The position numbers and the translations under genes are program-made. A DNA stretch of 64,000 bases. It comes from Mesorhizobium norvegicum (GTDB lineage: Bacteria; Pseudomonadota; Alphaproteobacteria; Rhizobiales; Rhizobiaceae). A model generated the notes under the pieces. It did no database searches. It saw only the letters and a list, made by a program, of their open reading frames with translations, and was not told the DNA's origin. The stretch is from positions 1-64,000 of the forward strand of contig NZ_SMYZ01000061.1 in NCBI RefSeq assembly GCF_004919685.1, written 5' to 3'. The number at the start of each line of letters is the position of its first letter. Position 1 is the stretch's first letter. Positions 17,127 to 25,672 of the stretch are shown here, in pieces.

Positions 17127-17312
17127 GTCTAGAAATCTCGGGCTGGTTTCCGGGCTCTGGAGTTGTCCTTGCGGACCATCGCGACACCTTCCCAGGCAGT
17201 TGCCCAGTGGTCTCCCGTTGCGACTTGAACTCCACCACCGTTGCGGGGGCAGCGCCGGATTCTGACCGGCTTCCCAATTCTCCGCCCCGTCGTCACGAAG
17301 CGGCACCTGAGA
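17127..17312 (-). promoter_or_regulatory. Cobalamin (B12) riboswitch
   Basis: Read on the minus strand the consensus elements appear in order: CAGGTGCC (17304-17311), GGGAAGCCGGT, AGAATCCGGCGCTG, CCCCGCAACGGT (about 17231-17276, the B12-box core), GGGAAGGTGTCG near 17190, and the closing AGCCCGGAAACCAGCC (about 17140-17156). These are the conserved blocks of the adenosylcobalamin aptamer with normal spacing. The nearest downstream gene on that strand is the Rieske oxygenase at 17010. A CCGGC/GCCGG hairpin follows at about 17060-17080 without a U-tract, so control may act on translation or through Rho. The usual effect would be repression when B12 is plentiful. Confidence 0.93.
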
Positions 17313-17831
17313 TGGCATGATCTAACCACGATCGCGGACGCGCCATCGGCATGAAAACGACATCGTATCCATGCGGCGCGACACGGGACGCGAAACGTTC
17401 CGGTTGGCGATTGCGGAGCTGATATCCTATCTCCGCGGCGGCCGTTCCCCGTCCGCAATCTCCTCGAAACCGATCCCTGACCGGGGTCAAAAAAGGTTAA
17501 CAGTTTCGAAAAGTGACTATTAGCTCGTTCTAAAATCGAACCGAACGGTTCGTTTCTGTTGACGGTGCGTGCAAGACGGTGTGAACGCTGGGCCTCCGAA
17601 ACAGTTGGTGATCCATGCGCAGTTTTTGCCTAAATATTTGAAATAAAAGAGAAAAATATATGGCGTAGACGCCCTTGGCGCAATTTCAAGTGGTGGTTTC
17701 ATGGTCCACACGGAACAACTTCGTGATTGGAAAAGGCAGACCGGCCCTACCACATCGGGGCTGTCCGAACGACGCGATTTCCTCCCAAGACACGCCGCTA
17801 GACGGACGGGAAAAATACTGGAGTACATAAA
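17313..17831. other. Intergenic region between the riboswitch and the DUF680 genes
   Basis: No convincing gene. The left part must hold the promoter of the riboswitch transcript (minus strand). A 16-base palindrome CGAACCGAACGGTTCG lies at 17537-17552. From 17625 to 17670 the sequence is AT-rich (AAATATTTGAAATAAAAGAG and similar), the likely promoter region for the DUF680 transcript. A 175-codon minus-strand reading across this region overlaps the first DUF680 gene antisense and lacks protein-like features. Confidence 0.5.
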
Positions 17832-18032
17832 ATGAAAAAGATCATTCTCACTGCCGCCGCCCTTCTGGCCATTTCCGGCAGCGCCTTCGCTAATGGTAGC
17901 GACCACTATGGTTCGAACGCCCCGGCAGCCACTGCTGCCGACAGCTCGTACACCGCTTCGATCAAGAAGTCGGAACCGGCTGCTCAGACGCCTGCTCAGG
18001 GTAGCGACCGTAACCTCTTCGGCAACCGCTAA
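17832..18032 (+). CDS. DUF680-type small secreted protein (copy 1)
   Basis: 66-aa exported protein: MKKIILTAAALLAISGSAFA is a signal peptide with likely cleavage after AFA, leaving about 46 residues. The mature part is serine/alanine-rich and ends in GSDRNLFGNR; the blocks SSYTASIKKSEPA and GSDRNLFG are shared with the next two genes. DUF680 is known mainly from Mesorhizobium, often as many paralogues, with no assigned function. A GGAGTA sequence lies about eight bases upstream. It opens a three-gene tandem array separated by GC-rich hairpins. Confidence 0.85.
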   Translation: MKKIILTAAALLAISGSAFANGSDHYGSNAPAATAADSSYTASIKKSEPAAQTPAQGSDRNLFGNR

Positions 18033-18052
18033 CAGCCGAATCACCAATTGAC

Positions 18053-18068
18053 GGCGGGTTCGCCCGCC
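18053..18068. other. Intergenic hairpin between DUF680 copies 1 and 2
   Basis: GGCGGG-TTCG-CCCGCC forms a six-base stem with a stable UUCG loop and no U-tract. A similar hairpin lies between copies 2 and 3 (GGCGGG-TCAG-CCCGCC, about 18329-18344). They may stabilise or partly attenuate the tandem transcript. Confidence 0.6.
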
Positions 18069-18103
18069 GCCCTGGCGAAATCCAAAAATTCAGGAGACTT
18101 GAA

Positions 18104-18313
18104 ATGAAGAAGATCATTCTTGCTACCGCCGCCGTTCTGGCCATCACCGGCAGTGCCTTCGCCGGCAGCGACAATTTTGGCTCCAATGGCGCCAACCAGC
18201 CTGCCACCACCGCCGTCGACAGCTCGTACACGGCTTCCGTCAAGAAGTCGGAGCCGGCCACGCAGGCGCCTGTCAACCATGGCAGCGACCGCAACCTGTT
18301 CGGCAACAACTAA
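18104..18313 (+). CDS. DUF680-type small secreted protein (copy 2)
   Basis: 69-aa paralogue of the preceding gene, with signal peptide MKKIILATAAVLAITGSAFA and a mature part ending in HGSDRNLFGNN. SSYTASVKKSEPA is almost identical to copy 1, showing recent duplication; the spacer GSDNFGSNGANQ is changed. AGGAGA stands eight bases before the ATG. The function is unknown. Abundance of such secreted peptides in Mesorhizobium suggests an envelope or host-interface role, but nothing in the sequence proves this. Confidence 0.85.
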   Translation: MKKIILATAAVLAITGSAFAGSDNFGSNGANQPATTAVDSSYTASVKKSEPATQAPVNHGSDRNLFGNN

Positions 18314-18377
18314 CATCCGACCGTGAGGCGGCGGGTCAGCCCGCCACCTCAGATTCGAAAATACCGGAGTATCAAAA

Positions 18378-18613
18378 ATGAAAAGATTGTTCTTACTGCC
18401 GCCGCTCTTCTGATCGCCGCCGGCAGCGCCTATGCCCGCAACGACAACGTTGGCGGCACCGACATCAACAAGCAGGCGACCGTCAACGTCGACACCTCGC
18501 ATACGGGCTCGATCCGCAACAGCGAATCGCCCGTCTACAAGCTGCTCAATTCGTCGGGTGATGTGCAGAAGTCCGCCCCTCAGGGCAGCGACCGGAACCT
18601 CTTCGGCCGCTAA
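18378..18613 (+). pseudogene. DUF680-type small secreted protein (copy 3), frameshifted start
   Basis: The third copy has a one-base deletion in the run after its ATG: ATGAAAAGATTG, against ATGAAAAAGATC in copy 1. From the ATG at 18378 the reading stops after 11 codons. In the other frame the homology continues intact: KIVLTAAALLIAAGSAYA, then a 60-residue mature part ending in QGSDRNLFGR, with 16 residues more in the middle than copies 1 and 2. The mature part is undamaged, so the change is recent, a sequencing error, or bypassed by a start further upstream (the frame is open to a GTG at 18323). Confidence 0.7.
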
Positions 18614-18633
18614 CAGCCGAAGCTGATGTCCAG

Positions 18634-18669
18634 AAAAGAGCGGCGGGCCTTGGCCCGCCGCTCTTTTTT
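18634..18669. terminator. Bidirectional Rho-independent terminator
   Basis: A 16-base perfect stem (AAAAGAGCGGCGGGCC, 18634-18649; TT loop; complement 18652-18667) is followed by T residues on both strands, six on the plus and four on the minus strand. It ends the DUF680 transcript and, on the other strand, the agl operon whose last gene stops at 18695. Confidence 0.92.
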
Positions 18670-18694
18670 ACGTCGTCGTCGAGATGGTTCCGCC

Positions 18695-19807
<1,113 letters not shown>

Positions 19808-19849
19808 TGGTTTCCTCCCAGTAATTTTGAAATTCAAGTGATTTGAAAT

Positions 19850-21514
19850 TCAGTCGATACGCCCGAACCAGGCGCCATAGCCGCCGAGCTTTATGGCGCC
19901 GCTGCTCGTCTGCCCCGAAAATCCGTGTCCCGGCAAAGGTTGCAGCGATCGGTTGCCAAGGTCAACCTCGGCCGGCTTGGCGCCCAGATTGAAGACGCAG
20001 ACGATCTGCTCGTTGCCGGCGCGGCGCGTGAAGGCGACGGTGTCCCCCTCACTTTCGATGAAGGTGATGTCGCCCTTGGCCAACGCCGGATGGGCGCGCC
20101 GGAAGCTGAGAAAGCGGCGGTAATGCTCGAGCAGCGAAGTCTCGTCGCCCTGCTGGACATTGACCGCTTGCGCCAGATGCTTGGCCGGCACCGGCAGCCA
20201 GGGCTTTGCCGACGAGAAGCCGCCATTGCTGGCGCTGCCGTCCCACACCATTGGCGTGCGGCAGCCGTCGCGGCCCTTGAATTCAGGCCAGAAGCGGATG
20301 CCGTAGGGGTCCTGCAGATCCTCGAACCGCAGGTCGGCCTCACCGAGCCCAAGCTCTTCGCCCTGATAGATGCAGACCGAACCGCGCAAGGACATCAGCA
20401 GCGCCGAGATCACCTTGAGGTAGGCGGTCGGGTCGGCCTCATTGGCGGCCCAGCGCGAGGCCGGGCGCATCACGTCATGGTTGGAAAAGGCCCAGCACGA
20501 CCAGCCGTCGCTGGCGACCTTGCCGAAGGATTCCAGCACCGAACGAACCTTGGCCGCACTGATCTTTTCCGGTGCCAGGAAATCGAAGGAATAGCACATG
20601 TGCACGCGCTTGCCGCCGGCGGTGTAGGCAGCCACCACTTCCAGCCCGCGCTGCGAATCGCCGACCTCGCCGACCGCGGCGGTTGCCGGATATTCATCGA
20701 GCAGGGCGCGGAAGCGTTCGAGGAAGCCGAGGTTCTCGGGGCGGCTCTTGTCGTAGAGATGGTCCTGGTAGTTGTAGGGGTTGACCGCCGGTGCGGTCTG
20801 GTCGTTGCGCTCTTCCGGCGGCAGCGGCGGATTGTTTTCCAGGCCCTGGCTGTGGAAGTAGAAATTGATGGTGTCGAGCCGGAAACCATCGACGCCGCGC
20901 TCCAGCCAGAAGCGGGTGACATCGAGCAACGCGTCCTGGACCTCGTGGTTGTGGAAATTGAGGTCAGGCTGCTCGGCCAGGAAATTGTGCAGGTAATATT
21001 GCTGGCGGCTGGTGTCCCATTGCCAGGCCGAGCCGCCGAAGATCGACAGCCAGTTGTTGGGCGGCGTGCCGTCCGGCCTGGCGTCCGCCCAGACGTACCA
21101 GTCGGCCTTCGGGTTGGTGCGGCTCGACCGGCTTTCCTTGAACCATGGGTGGTTGTCGGCGGTGTGCGACAGCACCTCGTCGATCATCACCTTCAAGCCC
21201 AGCCTGTGTGCCTCGGCAGTCAGCGCGTCGAAGTCGGCCAGCGTGCCGAACATCGGATCGACGTCGCAGTAATCTGACACGTCGTAGCCGAAATCCTTCA
21301 TCGGCGACTTGAAGAACGGCGAAATCCAGATGGCGTCTGCGCCGAGTGCCGCGATGTAGGGCAGCCGCCCGATGATGCCCTTGAGGTCACCGATGCCGTC
21401 GCCGTTCGAGTCCTGGTAGCTGCGCGGATAGATCTGGTAGATCACCGCGCCTCGCCACCAGTCGCTATCGATGGCGAGATCAGGCTTCGAGTTGGCCTTC
21501 AAAGCGGATTGCAT
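19850..21514 (-). CDS. aglA: Alpha-glucosidase, GH13 family
   Basis: 554-aa cytoplasmic glycoside hydrolase that cleaves imported alpha-glucosides to glucose and the second sugar. GH13 motifs are in order: YDVSDYCDVDP, DEVLSHTAD (region I), GFRLDTINF with nucleophile D214 (region II), AVGEVGD with acid/base E283 (region III), and FSNHDVMR (region IV). No signal peptide, consistent with hydrolysis after uptake. ATG 21514 is preceded by GAGGCTGAGACG and lies just before the aglG stop at 21519. Length and motif spacing match bacterial alpha-1,4-glucosidases of the oligo-1,6-glucosidase subfamily. Confidence 0.93.
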   Translation of the reverse strand: MQSALKANSKPDLAIDSDWWRGAVIYQIYPRSYQDSNGDGIGDLKGIIGRLPYIAALGADAIWISPFFKSPMKDFGYDVSDYCDVDPMFGTLADFDALTAEAHRLGLKVMIDEVLSHTADNHPWFKESRSSRTNPKADWYVWADARPDGTPPNNWLSIFGGSAWQWDTSRQQYYLHNFLAEQPDLNFHNHEVQDALLDVTRFWLERGVDGFRLDTINFYFHSQGLENNPPLPPEERNDQTAPAVNPYNYQDHLYDKSRPENLGFLERFRALLDEYPATAAVGEVGDSQRGLEVVAAYTAGGKRVHMCYSFDFLAPEKISAAKVRSVLESFGKVASDGWSCWAFSNHDVMRPASRWAANEADPTAYLKVISALLMSLRGSVCIYQGEELGLGEADLRFEDLQDPYGIRFWPEFKGRDGCRTPMVWDGSASNGGFSSAKPWLPVPAKHLAQAVNVQQGDETSLLEHYRRFLSFRRAHPALAKGDITFIESEGDTVAFTRRAGNEQIVCVFNLGAKPAEVDLGNRSLQPLPGHGFSGQTSSGAIKLGGYGAWFGRID

Positions 21515-21518
21515 CGTC

Positions 21519-22673
21519 TCAGCCTCCTTTCACCGAGCCGGCAAGCAGCCCGCGGACAAAATAGCGCTGCAGCGAGAAGAAGACGATCAGCGGCACGATG
21601 ATGGTCACGAAAGCCGATGTCGTCAGGATCTCCCAGTCGCCGCCGCGTGAGCCCAACAGGGCGTTGAGCTTGGCGGTCAGCACGATCTGGTCTGCCTCTG
21701 TACCGAGGAAAACCATCGCCACCAGCAGATCATTCCATACCCACAGGAATTGGAAGATGGCAAACGAAGCCAGCACCGGGAACGACAGTGGCAAGACGAT
21801 CTTGACGAAGATCTCGAAATCGCTGGCGCCGTCGATGCGCGCCGACTCCATGATTTCGCGTGGCAGGCCGGCAATGTAGCTGCGCAGCAGGTAGATGGCG
21901 AAGGGCAGCCCGAAGCCGGTATGCGCCAGCCAGATGCCGAGATAGGTTTTCGACGGCATGCCGAAGAAAGAGCCGACGCCGTTGTAGAGTTTCAACAGCG
22001 GGATCAGCGACATCTGCAGCGGCACCACCAGCAGGCCGATGATGACCGCGATCAGCAGCGCCCGGCCGGGAAACCGCATCCAGGCCAGTGCATAGGCGGC
22101 AAAGGCGGCGATCAGGATCGGAATGACGGTCGCCGGGATGGTGACGGTCAGCGAATTCATGAACGACCGTCCGATGCCCTCCGAAAACAACACCGTCTTG
22201 TAATTGTCGGTGGTGAATTTCGGCGGCGCCGACGAGGCATAGTAGACGCGCTGGCCGCGATCGCCGTCGAACGCCTTGGGCGAGGCCATGACGAAGCTGC
22301 CGTCGGCGTTGAGCAGCAATGTCACGCCGTCGCCGAGATCGGCTGTCGTGCCGGCAGGATATTGCGTCGGTGCCGCCGATTTGACGCCGAAGGCGCTGAT
22401 GTTGCGGGCAGCACCGTCACCGAAGATGTTGCCCTGAAGGACGAACTTGCCGTCCTTTTCGACTTGCGTAGAGGCGGCCGGCAGCCGGCCGGCTTCGGTC
22501 TGGGTGGAGCTGGAGAACGAATTCCACCAGCCCGAGGCGATGATCTGGTTCTTGTCGCGCAGCGACGAGACCAGGATGCCGAGCGTCGGGATGGTCCAGA
22601 TCGCGACAAAGACAAGCACGGCGATGTGGACGCCAAAGCGGCTGGCGAAGGAATTTCCGGTCGCAACGGCCAT
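21519..22673 (-). CDS. aglG: Alpha-glucoside ABC transporter permease
   Basis: 384-aa MalG-type inner-membrane permease. The first transmembrane helix lies at about residues 14-35; a long periplasmic segment (about 40-165) follows, then five helices. The ABC-coupling EAA loop reads ESARIDGASDFEIFVKIVLP, ending with SFPVLASFA. The chain ends with LLAGSVKGG, a typical MalG-like C terminus. The large periplasmic insert is characteristic of AglG/ThuG-type permeases. GGGAGG stands upstream of the ATG at 22673, which is one base beyond the aglF stop. Confidence 0.92.
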   Translation of the reverse strand: MAVATGNSFASRFGVHIAVLVFVAIWTIPTLGILVSSLRDKNQIIASGWWNSFSSSTQTEAGRLPAASTQVEKDGKFVLQGNIFGDGAARNISAFGVKSAAPTQYPAGTTADLGDGVTLLLNADGSFVMASPKAFDGDRGQRVYYASSAPPKFTTDNYKTVLFSEGIGRSFMNSLTVTIPATVIPILIAAFAAYALAWMRFPGRALLIAVIIGLLVVPLQMSLIPLLKLYNGVGSFFGMPSKTYLGIWLAHTGFGLPFAIYLLRSYIAGLPREIMESARIDGASDFEIFVKIVLPLSFPVLASFAIFQFLWVWNDLLVAMVFLGTEADQIVLTAKLNALLGSRGGDWEILTTSAFVTIIVPLIVFFSLQRYFVRGLLAGSVKGG

Positions 22674-22674
22674 C

Positions 22675-23688
22675 TCAATGTCCTCCCGTCTCTTTGTTCG
22701 CCTGGCGGATGTTCCAGACCATGATCGGAATGACCGCGATCATGATGATGATGGCGATGGTGGCGCCACGGCCGAAATCGCCGCCGCCGCGGAACATCCA
22801 GTCGAACATCAGATTGGCCAGCACCTGGCTGTTCCACTGGCCGTTGGTCATGGTCAACACGATGTCGAACACCTTGAGCACCAGAATGGTGATCGTGGTC
22901 CAGACGACGGCGATGGTGCCCCAGATCTGCGGCACCATGATCTTCCAGAAGATCTGGAACGGATTGGCACCGTCGATGACGGCGGCTTCCAGCGTTTCTT
23001 CCGGGATGCCGCGCAAGGCGGAGGACAGGATGACCATGGCAAAGCCGGTCTGGATCCAGATCAGGATCACCATCAGGAAGAAATTGTTCCAGAACGGCAG
23101 CGATATCCAAACCTGCGGCTGGCCGCCGAAATGCTGTATGACGGCGTTGAGGATGCCGATCTGCGTCTGGCCCTCGCCACGATACTCGTAGATGAATTTC
23201 CAGATCACGCTGGCGCCGACGAAGGAGATCGCCAGCGGCAGGAAGATCAGGCTTTTGGCGATCGTGCCCCACCAGATCTTGTCGGTGAGCACGGCGATGA
23301 TCAGCCCGAGGAAGGTGCAGGCGGCGGGCACGACCGCCAGCCAGATGATGTTGTTGAGGATCGAGTTGCGGAACTCGCGGTCGCCGAAAGCCCATTCGTA
23401 ATTGGCCAAGCCGACGAAATTGATGCCGCCGCGATCGAGGAAGGACAGCCGTAGCGTCTCGACCACCGGATAGATCAGGTAGATGGTCAGGATGATCATC
23501 GCTGGGCCAACAAACAGCCAGGGACGGACCAGCCCCTGCCGGCGCAGATTGTCGATGGCCGCAGCACCGGCGACGCCGCGCGACGGGAATATCAGGTCGA
23601 CCAGCTTGTTGGCGCCCCAGAAATAGGCGACGCAACCGCCGACGCCGACGATGATGACGAATATGGCCGAGAAAATCTGAGCCGCCAT
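22675..23688 (-). CDS. aglF: Alpha-glucoside ABC transporter permease
   Basis: 337-aa MalF-type permease with about eight hydrophobic segments. Two lie near the N terminus (4-30 and 58-80); the EAA loop is in LEAAVIDGANPFQIFWKIMV. ATG 23688 follows GGGAGGGACCC; the longer reading from 23718 adds ten residues without a ribosome site. It pairs with AglG to form the channel. A strong hairpin at 23864-23892 separates it from the binding-protein gene aglE, which lies 263 bases upstream. Confidence 0.92.
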   Translation of the reverse strand: MAAQIFSAIFVIIVGVGGCVAYFWGANKLVDLIFPSRGVAGAAAIDNLRRQGLVRPWLFVGPAMIILTIYLIYPVVETLRLSFLDRGGINFVGLANYEWAFGDREFRNSILNNIIWLAVVPAACTFLGLIIAVLTDKIWWGTIAKSLIFLPLAISFVGASVIWKFIYEYRGEGQTQIGILNAVIQHFGGQPQVWISLPFWNNFFLMVILIWIQTGFAMVILSSALRGIPEETLEAAVIDGANPFQIFWKIMVPQIWGTIAVVWTTITILVLKVFDIVLTMTNGQWNSQVLANLMFDWMFRGGGDFGRGATIAIIIMIAVIPIMVWNIRQANKETGGH

Positions 23689-23863
23689 GGGTCCCTCCCC
23701 CTGCGCATCACTAGCCAAAGCCGAACGGTCCGGGCGGTGAGATGCGCCGATTCAGTTGTTCAGAGCGCGATCGCCAAGCAAGACGGGTTTTCCCTTTTGC
23801 TGATCGCGCTTCATGCCGGATGTCTGTGTGCTCATGATAGTCGCTGCGGCACGGGCCGCCGGT

Positions 23864-23892
23864 TGGATCCGGGCCTCCAGGGCCCGGATCCA
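23864..23892. other. 12-bp perfect hairpin between aglE and aglF
   Basis: Arms TGGATCCGGGCC (23864-23875) and GGCCCGGATCCA (23881-23892) around a five-base loop, with no U-tract. It lies between the binding-protein gene and the first permease gene, a place where such structures commonly protect or attenuate the transcript so that the binding protein is made in excess. Confidence 0.65.
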
Positions 23893-23951
23893 GTCAGGAT
23901 CGGATGGTCCAAACGTCCAGCCGAACAATCGGTCGCTTACCTGTCGGCCGC

Positions 23952-25307
23952 CTACTTGATGGCGTCCCAGCTCTTCTGGATGTCGGTGGCGACATCCTGC
24001 GCGGACTTGCCGCCGACCAGGTCGATCATGCCGGTCCAGAAAGCGCCGGCGCCGATCTTGCCCGGCATCAGGTCGGAACCGTCGAAGCGGAAGGTCGAGG
24101 CGTTGGCGAGGATTTCGCCCTGCTTCTTCAGCGCGTCGCTGGCGTAGGCATCCTTGTTGACCGACTTGAGCGGCGTCACGAAACCACCCTCGGCCATCCA
24201 GATCTCATGGGCGAGCGGCATCTTCAGGAATTCGATGAACGCGCGGGCACTCTTGCTGTCTTTCGTGATCATCGCCAGCGTACCGGCGCCGAGCACGGGC
24301 GTGCCCAGTTCAGGCTTGGAAGCGTAGGGCGGGAAGTAGAAGAAGTCCGCGTCCTGGCCGACCTTGGTGCCTTCCGGGAAGAAGGTCGGGATGAACGATG
24401 CCTGATGGTGCAGGTAGCATTTCGGCGGCACCGAGAAGAGGCCCTTCGGGCTGTCGCGGAAATCGGTAGCCGCAACCGCCTTGGCGCCGCCGTCGACCAT
24501 CTTGTCGTCGGTCGCGATCTTGCCGAAGATGTCGATGGCGTTGACCACCGCCGGATCGTTGAACGGGATCTCGTTCTTCACCCATTTGTCATAGGTTTCC
24601 GGAGGCTGGGTGCGCAGCATCAGGTCTTCGACCCAGTCGGTTGCCGGCCAGCCAGTGGCGCCGCCCGAGCCGAGGCCGATGCACCACGGCTTGCCGCCAT
24701 CGGCGATGATCTTCTTTTCGAGATCGGCGAGTTCTTCCTGCGTCTTCGGAACCTTGTAGCCGGCTTCCTCGAAATTGTCCGGCGAGTACCAGACCAGCGA
24801 CTTCACGTCGGCCTTGTAGGGGAAGGCGAAGAAGCCCGGCTTGCCGTCCTTGTCCTTGAAGGTGCCGAGATCGACCCATGACTGGCCAGCGCCGTAATTG
24901 TCCTTGACCCATTTGGCGGTGTCGTCACCGAGTGGCGTCAAAAGGCCCTTCGATGCCAGGTCCTGGATCAGGCCCGGCTGCGGCAGCACGGCGATGTTGG
25001 GCGGGCTGCCGGCCTGTGTATCGATGACGATCTGCTGTTCGTAATTCTCCGAGGAGGAGTATTTGATCTCGACGCCGGTGGCTTCCGAGAAATAGTCGAG
25101 AACGCCGCGCACCAGGCCTTCGTCCTCGCCGCGCCACGGTCCGAAGATCGACAGCGTCTCACCCTTGAGATCGACCTTCTTGAGCTCTTCGTAGTTCGCC
25201 CAGTTGAAGCGCTTGTCTTCGCCCGGCTTGAACTTCAATTCGGCATGCGCGGGCGCGTTCAGGGCGAGCGTGGCAAACGCAGCACCCAGCAAAAGCATTT
25301 TCTTCAT
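23952..25307 (-). CDS. aglE: Alpha-glucoside ABC transporter substrate-binding protein
   Basis: 451-aa periplasmic sugar-binding protein of the family-1 (MalE-like) group. The N terminus MKKMLLLGAAFATLALNAPAHA is a signal peptide, cleaved after AHA. The mature part has the expected LSIFGPWRG and TGVEIKY blocks and the GALAMI-type hinge region (GAGTLAMITKDSKSA). ATG 25307 follows GGGAGGAAT; the reading from 25424 has no site and would hide the signal peptide. It is the first gene of the agl operon, divergent from aglR with two operator-like palindromes between them. Confidence 0.93.
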   Translation of the reverse strand: MKKMLLLGAAFATLALNAPAHAELKFKPGEDKRFNWANYEELKKVDLKGETLSIFGPWRGEDEGLVRGVLDYFSEATGVEIKYSSSENYEQQIVIDTQAGSPPNIAVLPQPGLIQDLASKGLLTPLGDDTAKWVKDNYGAGQSWVDLGTFKDKDGKPGFFAFPYKADVKSLVWYSPDNFEEAGYKVPKTQEELADLEKKIIADGGKPWCIGLGSGGATGWPATDWVEDLMLRTQPPETYDKWVKNEIPFNDPAVVNAIDIFGKIATDDKMVDGGAKAVAATDFRDSPKGLFSVPPKCYLHHQASFIPTFFPEGTKVGQDADFFYFPPYASKPELGTPVLGAGTLAMITKDSKSARAFIEFLKMPLAHEIWMAEGGFVTPLKSVNKDAYASDALKKQGEILANASTFRFDGSDLMPGKIGAGAFWTGMIDLVGGKSAQDVATDIQKSWDAIK

Positions 25308-25420
25308 CGGTATTCCTCCCAGTGGGTCACACACACACCGGACGGAACCTCCATTCCGCCCGCCGACGCCGCAGGACTGTGACTCAGTCAGAAAGGAACC
25401 GCAACCTTTCGAAGAGTCTT

Positions 25421-25434
25421 CCAAAGCGCTTTGG
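25421..25434. promoter_or_regulatory. LacI-type operator 1
   Basis: CCAAAGCGCTTTGG, a perfect palindrome with the central CG step usual for LacI/GalR regulators. Probable AglR site controlling aglE. Confidence 0.75.
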
Positions 25435-25642
25435 CTTTTTTGATCTCGCCATTGAATCGCTTGGAAGTCAAGAGGCCGGCGAGCTAATCGATTTAACTTC
25501 GCGTATTTGCGACAGAAAAAGTGCGCTGCAACATGCTTTTATGGCAGTGCAGCAGCAATTTTTGTTTCAAACGGGCCCAAACCGCGTCTATGCTTCATCC
25601 TCCTATGGACCGGCCCTTGCGGCACTTGGGTCGATTCAATTT

Positions 25643-25655
25643 AAAAGCGCTTTGA
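25643..25655. promoter_or_regulatory. LacI-type operator 2
   Basis: AAAAGCGCTTTGA shares the AAAGCGCTTT core of operator 1 and lies just upstream of the aglR start, where binding would allow autoregulation. Confidence 0.65.
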
Positions 25656-25672
25656 GGGAATGGAGACCTTTC

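Larger units (their letters stand above)
25308..25672. promoter_or_regulatory. Divergent aglE/aglR control region
   Basis: 365 bases between the two starts. Two LacI-type operators are visible: CCAAAGCGCTTTGG (25421-25434, a perfect 14-bp palindrome) and AAAAGCGCTTTGA (25643-25655). The first lies about 115 bases upstream of aglE, the second about 18 bases before the aglR GTG. An AT-rich stretch from 25480 to 25580 may hold promoter elements. No gene is evident inside. Confidence 0.75.

Noticed and set aside
17520..18047. 175-codon minus-strand frame across the first DUF680 gene
   Set aside because: Antisense to a clear signal-peptide gene; composition is not protein-like.
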